64,000 bases of DNA from Galeopsis tetrahit (Eukaryota; Streptophyta; Magnoliopsida; Lamiales; Lamiaceae), in assembly GCA_963675135.1 (NCBI GenBank), contig OY776130.1:27086001-27150000 (forward strand), read 5' to 3'. Position 1 is the first letter of the stretch, and every line of letters begins with the position of its first letter. Of the stretch, positions 1-9,364 are shown piece after piece. The notes beneath the pieces were generated by a model. That model saw nothing but the letters and a program-made list of their open reading frames with translations. It did no database searches and had not been told where the DNA came from. Both the position numbers and the translations under genes were made by a program.

Positions 1-79
1 CTTTATTATTCAAGGATATACTTGTCAATCCATATTTCCCTTTTTTCTCCTCCCCATGACTCGAACCCCAATCCATATT

Positions 80-202
80 TTTTTTTTTTTTTTTTTTATG
101 AAAGTTAAATACCCATCCCTTTTTTCCCCTCACCATGACTCGAACCCAGGACCTAAGGCCTAGGTAGTGGTGCTCTAAGCACTTGAGCTATCCCACTTTG
201 CC
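80..202 (-). mobile_element. tRNA-derived SINE, minus orientation
   Basis: Read on the minus strand, the unit starts CAAAGTGGGATAGCTCAAG, contains a Pol III A-box-like TAGCTCAAGTG stretch and a B-box-like GGTTCGAGTC stretch, and ends in a run of about 17 A (poly-T at 80-97). The 9-mer ATCCATATT flanks it at 71-79 and 203-211, as expected for a target duplication. A third ATCCATATT at 28-36 bounds a short B-box fragment of the same family (37-70), so two insertions or one insertion plus a rearrangement happened here. The paralogous block at 37723 onward has the uninterrupted site near 37768. A second family member lies at 56045-56152. Confidence 0.8.
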
Positions 203-940
203 ATCCATATTCTTTCTTAATTCCAACCAATTTTACGAAAACATCATTTATTAAAAAACGAAGGAAATAATACAAGAAAAAAATATAAGATGAGAGTAAA
301 GAAATGTAATATAAGGAACAAGAAAAAAGTAAAGAGAAAAAATTTGGGTTAATTCTAAATAAATACACCACCAGTATCAATTTAATCACGACCTTTACGA
401 TTATTGTAAAAAAATCTCAACCTTTCATCGTGTTGCAATTAGATACACATTTTTTTGTCTACGATCAACAATCGATGATGTGGCTTGCCGGAGCTTGCCA
501 CGTCAGATTACGCATATATATTTTTTTTTTATTATTTTCCACATCACATTACACTTTATAGAAAAAAAATAAAACTTATGCGTCTTCTCAACTTCTCAAA
601 CTCAATAGAGTTCTTCTTCTTCGTCTTTCTCACTTCTTAAATTCAATTGATTTCTTCTCTTCTAATCCTAAAAAGCTGGGTCGTTTAAAAATAGAGTGAA
701 GTTTGTAAACTCTAAACCCAACAAAAACTCCAAGTGAAATCTTCTAAACTTTGTGTATTTGAGTGTTTTGCGTATGAGCACTTGAAATACATAAACATTC
801 TTTATGTCTTTTATTTTTGTAGATGGAAGACTATTTTTCTAATATGGTGGACAGTTTGACATTGTGAATGGTAATTTAGTGTACCAAGAGAATTCTTAGA
901 CCTCAACATTGCATAGATGCGGGTCGGTTATTTTGATTTA

Positions 941-1706
941 GTGGGTGTTTGCAAACAAAACTATGTGCTTAAAATCACTTCTTTTTTAAATAGAATCACT
1001 TTTGAAGTGTTTGTAAACACAAGTAAGTGATTAAATTAATTACTTAAAAGCATTTTTAGTCAAGCACCCGTCCCCATGCTTCTAACAAATTCTAAGTGCT
1101 TCTAATCATTACACTCACTAATTTTAAAATTTTACCCTCACAATTTAAATAATATTTTATTTTTACCCATTATTTATTCAAATGTAATAAGGGTGTTTTT
1201 TGTAAAATTATATAATAAAAAAAAAAAGAGTGATTTGAATAACATATACCACAACATTTAAAAAATTGATTAGAAGTGCTTATTTTTAAAACACTATCTA
1301 CTTTCAATTTTACTACAAAAATCAACTTTAATCGCTTTGAATCAACTACAATTGTTTACAAACACACCCTAAGTGATTAAATACAATTGTTAAAATTGAT
1401 TTTGGTGAAGCACTCCTCCACCTACTTTTAATAGCTTCTATGTGCTTCTCATCATTGTAGTAACCAATTTTACATTTTTGCCCTCACAGTTTAAATAATA
1501 TTTTATGTTTACCCATTACTTATCCAAATGTAATAAGGGTGTTTTTGTAAAATTATAAAGAAGCTATTTGTTTTGCAAACATCACAACATATACAATTAA
1601 AATTGATTAAAAGTGCTTAATTTTAAAACACCATCCACTTTCAATTTTATTTCAAAAATCAATTTTAATCACTTTGAATCAATCATTATTGTTTGCAAAC
1701 ACACCC
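941..1706. mobile_element. PIF/Harbinger-type (Tourist-like) MITE, tandem dimer
   Basis: The element begins GTGGGTGTTTGCAAAC and ends with the near inverse GTTTGCAAACACACCC (14 of 16 match). It is flanked by the trinucleotide TTA at 938-940 and 1707-1709, the duplication typical of PIF/Harbinger. The paralogous locus at about 38570 reads straight through. Inside, the 3' half occurs twice in tandem (about 1024-1369 and 1371-1706), and an internal copy of the right end sits at 1354-1369, so this is a MITE with a duplicated body. It encodes no protein. Confidence 0.8.
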
Positions 1707-2274
1707 TTATTTGATGAAGTAGAGAATATGGGATACACTAAATAATTTGTTTGAATTGAGAGAGATAAAAGAAGACTAAGGAAGCGGAGAAGAAGAAGCA
1801 TGAGTTTTATTTTTATAAAATTTTATTTTTATTTCTATATAGTGAAATCTAATGTGGAAAATAAAAATTTAAAAATAATAATTATGAGTAGATAATATTT
1901 GAATTACGGAGTATTATTTTAAGATTAAAATAGAAAAATAGATTTATTTTTTTTAATCAGAATGACTGTGCAGAATTTTGAAATAGACGATTTTGGCGAA
2001 GAGAGAGAGATTGTGATAGAGTGATAAAATTGTGACACGTATTCCATTATATTCTCATAAATATAGAGTATTAAGATAAGATAAGATGTTATACTATTAA
2101 TTAGTTATGATCTTTTGTGTATATTATATATAATTAATACATTAATAATGTATATTTTGAATTATAATTATTTGTATAAATAAAAATTCTATGTGACCAA
2201 TACATAACAAAGTTTATATATATAATATTTTTTTAGAAATATTAAAATAAAAAAAATTCATGGACTGAATTAGC

Positions 2275-3426
2275 TGTTAGGAATAAAATGAGAACATGTT
2301 TTGATTCAATACCAAAGCCCCCTGAGACATGCCTAAGTTAAGATGATTATGTTCTAAGACTAATTAGAACATATAGAATAAGGCTAGATGATGAGCTAAT
2401 ATGTTAGGCAGCTCTTAGTTGTTTAGATGCACAATTTGAGGGGGAACACATGCTTTGAAGTCTATCAAGAACAAGTCCCCTCAAGGCTCAAATTCTGGAA
2501 CCAACACTAAGTCTCTTGAAGACCAACTATGCTGATCAGGAGAGTTGTCCAGAGGAGTTGTCTCAGCACAATTAAACAAGACCAAGTGTTCTGAAAGCTT
2601 GAGGTCAACTATGCTGAATGTCTGGAGACAACCATACCCTAAAGATCTTCATACCATGCTAAGATCACCTTGAAGTAAAGTAAAGGGTAAGAGCCAAGTC
2701 ATCTGAAATGAGCAAGCCAACCATGCTGATAAGCAAGTCAGCTGATAGTGATAAGGAGAGTTGTCCATTTGATAAGGAATGTTGTCCTATCATTGGAACA
2801 ACCTTCAGAAGCCATGTCCATGTCCTAACAAGAGATTCTTAAAGTCAGACATTGGGAAGAGTGTTGCAGAATGAAGACAAAGTCTATACAGCCGTTTATT
2901 TCCCAAATGAGTACAGGTCACTATCAAGAATCTGTCTTCAAAGTTGAAGAACTGAAAAAAGGCATTTATGGACATTTGGGGCTGCCTCTCCAACGGGAAA
3001 ATCCTTCATTTGTCTATAAATACAGGAGTGTGAAGACCATTTGAAAGCACCTTAACAATTGACAAGAATATCCAACTATCCTACAAGCAAGAGTGTTTTC
3101 AAAGCTTTCAAAGACTATCTTAGTCTTCAAACACTTCTTCTAAGCTGAACTACATTGTATATCCATACAAAGCTTAGAGAGATATCATAATCCTTATACA
3201 CTGATCTTCATTGTAAATGATATCTCATTAGTTGGAACCTTACTTCAACCCTTACCCCTTTCAAGAGTGAAAGTGAGTAGGTTGTAGTAGTAGAAGTTGT
3301 AGGAGCTGACTGTTGAGAGAAGAACAGTTCAGTTCTGAGTTGAGAAGAGGGTACTAGGACTCTAGACATCCTAGGGATCAATTCACCAAGGAGTGGTGTT
3401 ATTGATCAAGTGCACCTTGGCACTAT
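2275..3426 (+). repeat. 5' LTR, first part (U3 and start of transcript)
   Basis: Matches 18795 to about 19946 of the 3' LTR with scattered substitutions. The match stops at the CACTA insertion and resumes at 6324. It includes the TATA box at 3015-3022, so the CACTA element lies about 400 bp downstream of the presumed transcription start and would be transcribed first. The 62-codon minus-strand frame near 2805-2993 recurs in the 3' LTR only because the LTRs are copies. Confidence 0.95.
3015..3022 (+). promoter_or_regulatory. TATA box of the 5' LTR
   Basis: TATAAATA occurs at the same place in all three related LTRs: 3015-3022, 19535-19542 and, in the diverged solo LTR, 23943-23950. Its conservation in otherwise diverged sequence supports a promoter role. 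The transcription start itself is not visible. Confidence 0.7.
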
Positions 3427-3797
3427 CACTACAAAAAATGCCTCAATTAGAGACCAAAGTTTTGAGACCGGCATAAATCAGTCTCAATTTGAGACTGATT
3501 TGGGACTGATCCTAAAAAAATTTGAGTTTTGAGACTGTTTTCAATTCGGTCTTTAATATTATGTTTCCAGACCGCTTAGAGACCGAATTTCAGTCTCTAA
3601 ACCGAAATTAAAATTTTGATTTTGAATTTTGTTTAGATACCGACAATTCAGTCTTTAATTGGTATCAAATATTTTGAAAAGTATAATTTGAATTGACTAC
3701 CAATTTTGACCGCTCGTTTAAAGACTATTTTCAATTCGGTCTTTAATATTATGTTTTTCAGACCGCTTAGCCACCGAATTTCAGTCTCTAAATCAAA

Positions 3798-3921
3798 ATT
3801 AAAATTCTTATTTTGAATTTTAATTGAAATTAAAATTCTTATTTCGAATTTTAATTGAAATTAAAATTCTTATTTCGAATTTTAATTGAAATTAAAACTC
3901 TGATTTTGAATTTTAATTGAA
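3798..3921. repeat. 31-bp tandem repeat, four units, in the CACTA
   Basis: Four consecutive units, each running from ATTAAAATTCTTATTT to TTTTAATTGAA, begin at about 3798, 3829, 3860 and 3891. Each unit is partly self-complementary (AATTAAAATTC against GAATTTTAATT). Confidence 0.8.
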
Positions 3922-5395
3922 GACCGAAAATTCAGTCTTTAATTGGTATAAATAATTCTGAATCCCAAAATTTTAATTAACCGTATCAACTTTCATCGAA
4001 TCTAGCTCTATGACTTTGTTCGAGAGGGAGGAATCAGAATTAGGAGAAGAGGAATTTTCGTCCATCATTGAGAGAGATAAATAAGTTGGCGATTATATCT
4101 ATATTATATTAGATATTCATCCTAATATTGTATATATAGATAATTTTTAACAGTAGAGACCGCATATTTCGGTCCCAAATCGGTCCCAAATCAGGCGTTT
4201 GTTTTTATAGACCGATATTTTCGGTCTCGAATAGGTATCAAATTAAACTATTTATTTTATAGAGACCGATTTTAGTGGTATCTGAACACTCCAGAAGAAT
4301 ATTCTTAGATAATTTTTAACAGTAGAGACCGCATATTTCGGTCCCAAATCGGTCCCATAATCAGGTGGTTGTTTTTATAGACCAATATTTTCGGTCACGA
4401 ATAGGTATTTAATCAAGCTGTTTGTTTTATAGATAATTTTTAACATAGTAGAGACCGCATAATTCGGTCCCAAATCACGCGGTTGTGGTTATAAACCGAT
4501 ATTGTCGGTCCCAAATGACACTCTCTCAATTTAAACCGACAAACTAGCTTCTAAATAGACAATTCCTTGATTTTACTCTCCAATATCAGTTTGAAGATCT
4601 CGTTTCGAATTCAACCGTAAGATTTCTCATTCCCTCTTTATTTAAATTAATGTTTTCTCATATTAATTAATTAAGTGTTCGTTGATAATTTTATTTTCAT
4701 ATAATTAATAGATATGTATAATAGTAGTAAATAAGATAGACCACTGACGTTGTTATGATATCAAATCAAATACTAATTAGAATTAATTATTTTGAAAGAT
4801 ATCATAATCGTATGTGTACTATTATATGTCCAATTAAACCTGTTGAAAGTATGAATACATGTAAATTAGGTTTTAGAGTGAATTAATTGTCTAATATTAA
4901 ATTAAAACTGTTAAAATATTTCACTCAAAATTTTTTGTACAATTTTATCTATACACATATTATAAGACCGAGTATAAGTACAATTTATTCATAATAATCA
5001 ATTTAGAATTTCACAATTAATATTTTTGACTTAAGTAGTTAATACTGACAAATTAAGTTTTTATGAAATAACTGAATTCCCAAAATTTTACTTTATATGG
5101 TATACGATTCAAAGTTGATCTACTTGAAAGTCAAACAAATTAAAGATCTTGAATTAATTTCTCATAGAGCATACCCTATTTGCTATCAAATTTTTTAGCT
5201 TTAAATTTTGGATTATCGATGGGCTCCACCACATTCTTCTCACATATCTACCAAATTAAATATTATTATTATTAACATTATTAATTTTAGTACAATAATG
5301 CAACAATATTTATTCTTTGAATATAATAATATAGCAATATTTATCTTATATACATATGTCAATTATGTAATCATTTTGATTTTGAGTACGTATAG

Positions 5396-5605
5396 ATGGA
5401 ACTATCGGATCGTCGGTGGATGTATTATACTCCTCGATTCGTTAATGGAAGTACGAACAGTGAATTTTACAATCAAGTTCGCAAATTTATTGATTTTGCG
5501 AAGACAAGGCCACAATATATGTTTAACGATAAAATCAAGTGTCCATGTACTTTGAAGAAGTGTCAAAATAAAATATTTAAAAGTAACATTGATTTTTTAA
5601 AGTAA
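5396..5605 (+). pseudogene. CACTA transposase-associated domain fragment
   Basis: The 69-codon frame starts at an ATG and has an early W-M-Y motif, an F-x-x-x-V-x-x-F-I-x-F-A stretch and a downstream I-K-C-P-C-x-x-x-K-K-C-Q-N segment. That pattern matches the N-terminal transposase-associated domain of plant CACTA TNPD-like proteins, with its Cys-rich end. No catalytic transposase core follows: after 5605 the sequence is AT-rich and then G-rich, so the rest of the gene has been deleted. The position within CACTA ends agrees with this reading. Confidence 0.75.
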
Positions 5606-5786
5606 CATTGATTTTTTACAATTAATTCAATGATTTTTATCAGTTAATATATGTGGAAATGATTTAATTATTTTGGACGTTGATTTTGAAAATTTATTAT
5701 TTAAAACATATATAATAAAGAAATTAATTACATATGTATATAATTATTTTTAAAAGTTACACAAGGCAATTACTTGTCAAAGTGGT

Positions 5787-5808
5787 GGGTGCCCAGAAAT
5801 GGGCACCC
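5787..5808. repeat. Perfect hairpin in the CACTA
   Basis: GGGTGCCCA, a GAAA loop, then TGGGCACCC form a 9-bp GC-rich stem in otherwise AT-rich DNA. It immediately precedes the G-rich minisatellite. Confidence 0.7.
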
Positions 5809-5867
5809 ATCCACCAGGGATCAATTCCCACAAAGGCCAAAATAAAATGGCCTATTAAATAAAGTGG

Positions 5868-6030
5868 GTGTGGGTTGGCGGTGCGGGTCGGGTCGGGTCT
5901 CGAAGGCGGGTGTGGGTTGGCGGGTCGGGTCGGGTCTCGAAGGCGGGTGTGGGTCGGGTTGGCGATGCGGGTGTGAAGGTGGGTGTAAATAAAGAGGGTG
6001 GGTGTGGGTCAGCGGGTCGGGTTTCGGGGG
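5868..6030. repeat. G-rich minisatellite in the CACTA
   Basis: About three degenerate units of roughly 35-40 bp are built from GGGTGTGGGTTGGCG and GGGTCGGGTCGGGTC words. The plus strand is strongly G-rich, with closely spaced G-triplets. The minus-strand frame across it, rich in Pro, Thr and Arg, is composition-driven and not a gene. Confidence 0.75.
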
Positions 6031-6320
6031 CAGTTGCTGGGTAAGATCTGAGACCGATGTGAGACTGTTTTAGGCCCGAAAATAGGTCGGGTCGACTCAC
6101 GTTTAGGGACCGTTTTAAGACCGAATTGCCGGTCTCTCATTTAGAGACCGATCGACAATCGGTCCCTAATTTGAGACTGTGCCATAAATTCGGTCTCTCA
6201 ATATTAGGTACCGATGAAATAAGGACCTCCATAAATCGGTCCCAAATCAGTCTCTAACGTGTGTTGAGACCGCCTTTACAGTCTCAAAATCGGTCTCTAA
6301 TCGATGCATTTTTTGTAGTG

Positions 6321-6813
6321 TATAAAACAAGTTAATTCCAAAGAGTGAAGGAATTATCCTGTTCAATCAGGGAAAGTGGATGTAGGAGCTTGAGTCTCTG
6401 AACCACTATAAACTCTTGTGTTGATTTGCTTTTCAAGTAATTTCATACATTCAACACTGCACACAAAACTGATCTTTCAAAAGGTTAAACATTCAAAGAC
6501 TGTGCAAAACCTGTTTGGACAAGTTCCCTGAAAACTGGACTGTATTGAATTGACTAAGTGATTTCAGAATTAAAGGAGTCTAAACTAAAAGGGCCAACCA
6601 CTATTCCGCACATATAACTCCCTTAGATAGTTATTCAACTAAGTACTCAATAGTACTTAGTAGTTTGATTATCTTAGAAGAGTTAATCATCTTCAGCAGA
6701 GTTGTCCAAGACAACCTTGCTGAACTCTGGTTTGATCAAAAGTTTGAAAAGAATTGCATACAAGTGTATTCCCCCCCCCATACACTTGTTATATACTCCT
6801 TTCAGGACCAACA
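6321..6813 (+). repeat. 5' LTR, second part (after the CACTA)
   Basis: Starts with the TAT duplication and then continues ATAAAACAAGTTAATTCC exactly where the first part stopped; it ends CCAACA. It contains a poly-C tract near 6770 that differs in length and sequence from the 3' LTR (about 20395). GTTGTCCAAGACAAC near 6704 is an imperfect palindrome. Confidence 0.95.
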
Positions 6814-6815
6814 AG

Positions 6816-6826
6816 TGGTATCAGAG
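6816..6826 (+). other. Primer binding site (initiator Met tRNA)
   Basis: TGGTATCAGAG lies 2 bp after the LTR end and matches the first 11 bases of the 12-base plant initiator-Met tRNA primer site commonly used by copia elements. Confidence 0.9.
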
Positions 6827-6952
6827 AAGGGGTTCAAAGACCACTGCTTCTGAAAAGCCATCTTGGTTTTCAAAATCACATATTTGGTGTGGTCACTGAA
6901 CTGATCTATCTGAAATCCTATCAAGTGTTGACTAACTGTTTGTTCTTGAGAT

Positions 6953-8542
6953 ATGGCCAACAACAATGTTGTTGTTCCACCTCCTGCTGTCCAAGGATTG
7001 GACAACATGGCCACAAATCCAGTCAACCACATCTCTCATCACAAATTGCCCATGTTCTCAATAGACAATTATGATTTCTGGAAAATCAGAATGAGGGCTC
7101 ATCTTGCATCTCTGCACACTGACATGTTGAGGGTGATCACAAGAGGTACTTTTGTGTTCACTCAAGTAAATCCCAGGGTGACTGAAGCTCAAAGAGCAGA
7201 TATAAGGGAACTGATTCCCAAAGATGAGGATGACTTCACTGCTGATGAGAAGAGGAAAGATAATCTGAATTATCTTGCCATGAACACCCTCTACCAAACA
7301 ATTCCAGATGCAATAATGGGTAGAGTCTACCATTGCACAACTGCCAAAGAAATTTGGGATACTCTTGCTGAAATGTGTGAGGGTACTGACAAGATCAAGG
7401 AGAACAAGCTCAAAGTGGCAGTGCAAAAATTTGAACAATTCACAATGGAATCTGAGGAATCCATTGACAAATTTGCTGGTAGATTCACTGATGTGATGAA
7501 TGAGATCAACTCATTAGGCAAGGTGTACTCCAAAAGAGAGGTTGGTCTGAAGATCTTGAGAAGTCTCACTCAAAAGTGGGATGTCTATGCTGTCATGATG
7601 CAAAATACCAAGGATCTTTCCACCATGCCTATGCAACAAATCTTCTCTGAACTCAAGGCTTATGAGTTCGATCTCAATAGAAGAAAGCCTGTTGAGGAAC
7701 CTTCAAATCCTACAAAGGGAGTGGCATTCAAAGCCAAAACTGCTGAACCAGAAATGCAGTTCACTCCTAGATCATCAAAGTCAGTCTCCAAGACTGAAAT
7801 GAAGGAGGAACTAGCCTTAATGGCTAGAAGGTTTGACAAGCTAAACTCAAGGTTTGGTAGATACAAGAAATTCTACCAAGACAACAAATTCAGGAGAAGG
7901 TACAACTCTCCTGAAGCTCAGGCCGAGGTCCAGAAGCCTGAAGAAAAAAGATCAGAGCACAAGTACTCTGATAGGAGAAGGTCCAGTAGAGCTGAACCTT
8001 CATCATCAAGAAGAAAGGAAGAACCAAAGAAGGATGATGATGAAGACTTGTGCTATAACTGCAAAAAGAAAGGGCACTTCCAGTATGACTGCCCTGAATT
8101 AAGCTCTAAGGAGAGAAGAGAAAGGCAAGCAAAAAGAGACAGAAAGTTCACCAATAGAAAGGCCATGATGGCTGGTGAAGAATCTGAAAGTGCTGAAACC
8201 TTCAACTCTTCTGATGGACTGTTCTCCAACAGTGATGATGATGATGATGTTTGCAACATGGCTCTTGAGGATGATGAGATATCCTCTACTTCTAGTTCAC
8301 CATCATTCATCTCACAAAACACTAGTGAGGTCAACCTGAAGCTTTCCCTTGGAAAGCTGATGGAAGATTTCACTATGTTACAAGAATTTCATGACAACTG
8401 TGTGAGAGAAAATGAAAGATTGGCAATTGAACTTGCTAAAAACTCTGAGGTAGCTATTGATGTCAAAACTACTGAGTTGTATCAACAAGTCTTGAGAGAG
8501 CTTGAGGAAGCAAATCTAAGGATAGTTGACCAACAGAAGTAG
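6953..8542 (+). pseudogene. gag: Retrotransposon gag (copia type), ending in an in-frame TAG
   Basis: This 529-codon frame encodes the particle-forming nucleocapsid protein. It opens with a copia-type gag domain (roughly residues 30-260, UBN2-like, with conserved W-I-x-x-L style helices). A zinc knuckle C-x2-C-x4-H-x4-C follows at residues 367-380, then an acidic Ser/Asp-rich tail. The start is the ATG 127 bp after the primer site. The frame does not end naturally: after TAG (8540-8542) it stays open for a further 273 codons, so the stop is probably a point mutation or a recoding site. Confidence 0.9.
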
Positions 8543-9364
8543 ATTGATGATCAACTTCTATCTCAGAAGAGAAAAGATTTCGAACTAAAAATTCTAACTG
8601 CCAAATTTGAAAACCTCTCACATGAGTATGATATTCTTAAATCAAGTGAAGAGAGCCTGAAACTAAAGATGTCTGCTCTGAAGAAATCCTCTAGAGCAAT
8701 AGAGGAAATTCAGAGTTATCAAAGACCTATGGCTCAAAGAAGTGGATTAGGATTTGATCCATTTGAATCTTCACCTTGTCTTAGTGTTGCTTCTACAAGT
8801 AACACTAAGAGAATCTTTGTTAAGTCAGTGGCACAAGCTGAAAAGGAAGTAATTCAGCCACTGAATAAAGGAAAGGGCAAAATGGAGGATCTGCCTACTC
8901 AAGTGTTTCAGGAGACTAGGCCAAAACCTAAGGAAATGGCCAAAGCTCCTGAACATAAGAGGAATTATCCCAGGTATAATCAGCCTAGGCCTACTCTTCT
9001 GAGAAAGCCTCAACTGACTAGACCTAAGGACAACCATCCTCAAAGGCAAAATAAAATGAGACAACCAAAACCCTATATGCCAAAGGGTAATGGTCATAAG
9101 AAAGCCTTTCCTCAAAGATTCCCTCAAGTAGCACAAAGAACTCATAAGTTCAGGAGATTTGACAACTCTCCTGAAACTTATAAAGTTAACACTTTCACAC
9201 ATACTTTCCCAAAGGCATTTAAGGGAAAGACAGTGTATGTAGATGCTAGAGGAAGACAACTTAGCCACCTTGAATCAATCAGGGTTATTAGGCAAGTTTG
9301 GGTTCCTAAAGGTACAGCTAACCTCTCTGGACCCAAAACTCAAAGGGTATCTAAACCTATCTAA
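8543..9364 (+). pseudogene. Gag C-terminal extension in the same frame
   Basis: The gag reading frame continues without a shift from 8543 to a TAA at 9362-9364. The first part is coiled-coil-like, with many Glu, Lys and Leu; the second is basic and rich in Pro, Lys, Arg and Gln, as in the linker before protease in Sirevirus polyproteins. The first internal ATG is at 8669, but no separate start is implied. The pol frame resumes directly after the TAA, still in the same phase. Confidence 0.75.

Larger units (their letters stand above)
1..2112. repeat. Low-copy duplicated block, copy A
   Basis: Apart from the SINE and the MITE inserted in it, this stretch matches 37723-38946 in the same orientation, including the distinctive CTTGCCGGAGCTTGCCACGT segment near 486 and 38050. 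I see no gene in it; the longest frames are short and AT-rich. The shared ancestry makes each copy an empty-site reference for insertions in the other. Confidence 0.85.
3427..6320 (+). mobile_element. CACTA (En/Spm) element, non-autonomous, nested in the 5' LTR
   Basis: It begins CACTACAAAAAATG and ends CATTTTTTGTAGTG, and the inverted repeat continues with few mismatches for about 29 bp. A 3-bp target duplication, TAT, lies at 3424-3426 and 6321-6323, and the 3' LTR has the empty site. Subterminal regions (3440-3790, 4150-4520, 6040-6310) are packed with GAGACCG and CGGTCTC motifs in both orientations, as in CACTA ends. A direct repeat starting GATAATTTTTAACA recurs near 4139, 4308 and 4432. 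Only a transposase-associated fragment is left, so it needed an autonomous partner. Confidence 0.95.

Noticed and set aside
2805..2993. A 62-codon minus-strand gene, repeated at 19325-19513
   Set aside because: Both lie at the same place in the two LTRs; the similarity reflects LTR duplication, and the frame has no family features.
5855..6100. A Pro/Thr/Arg-rich minus-strand protein
   Set aside because: It is the complement of the G-rich minisatellite.
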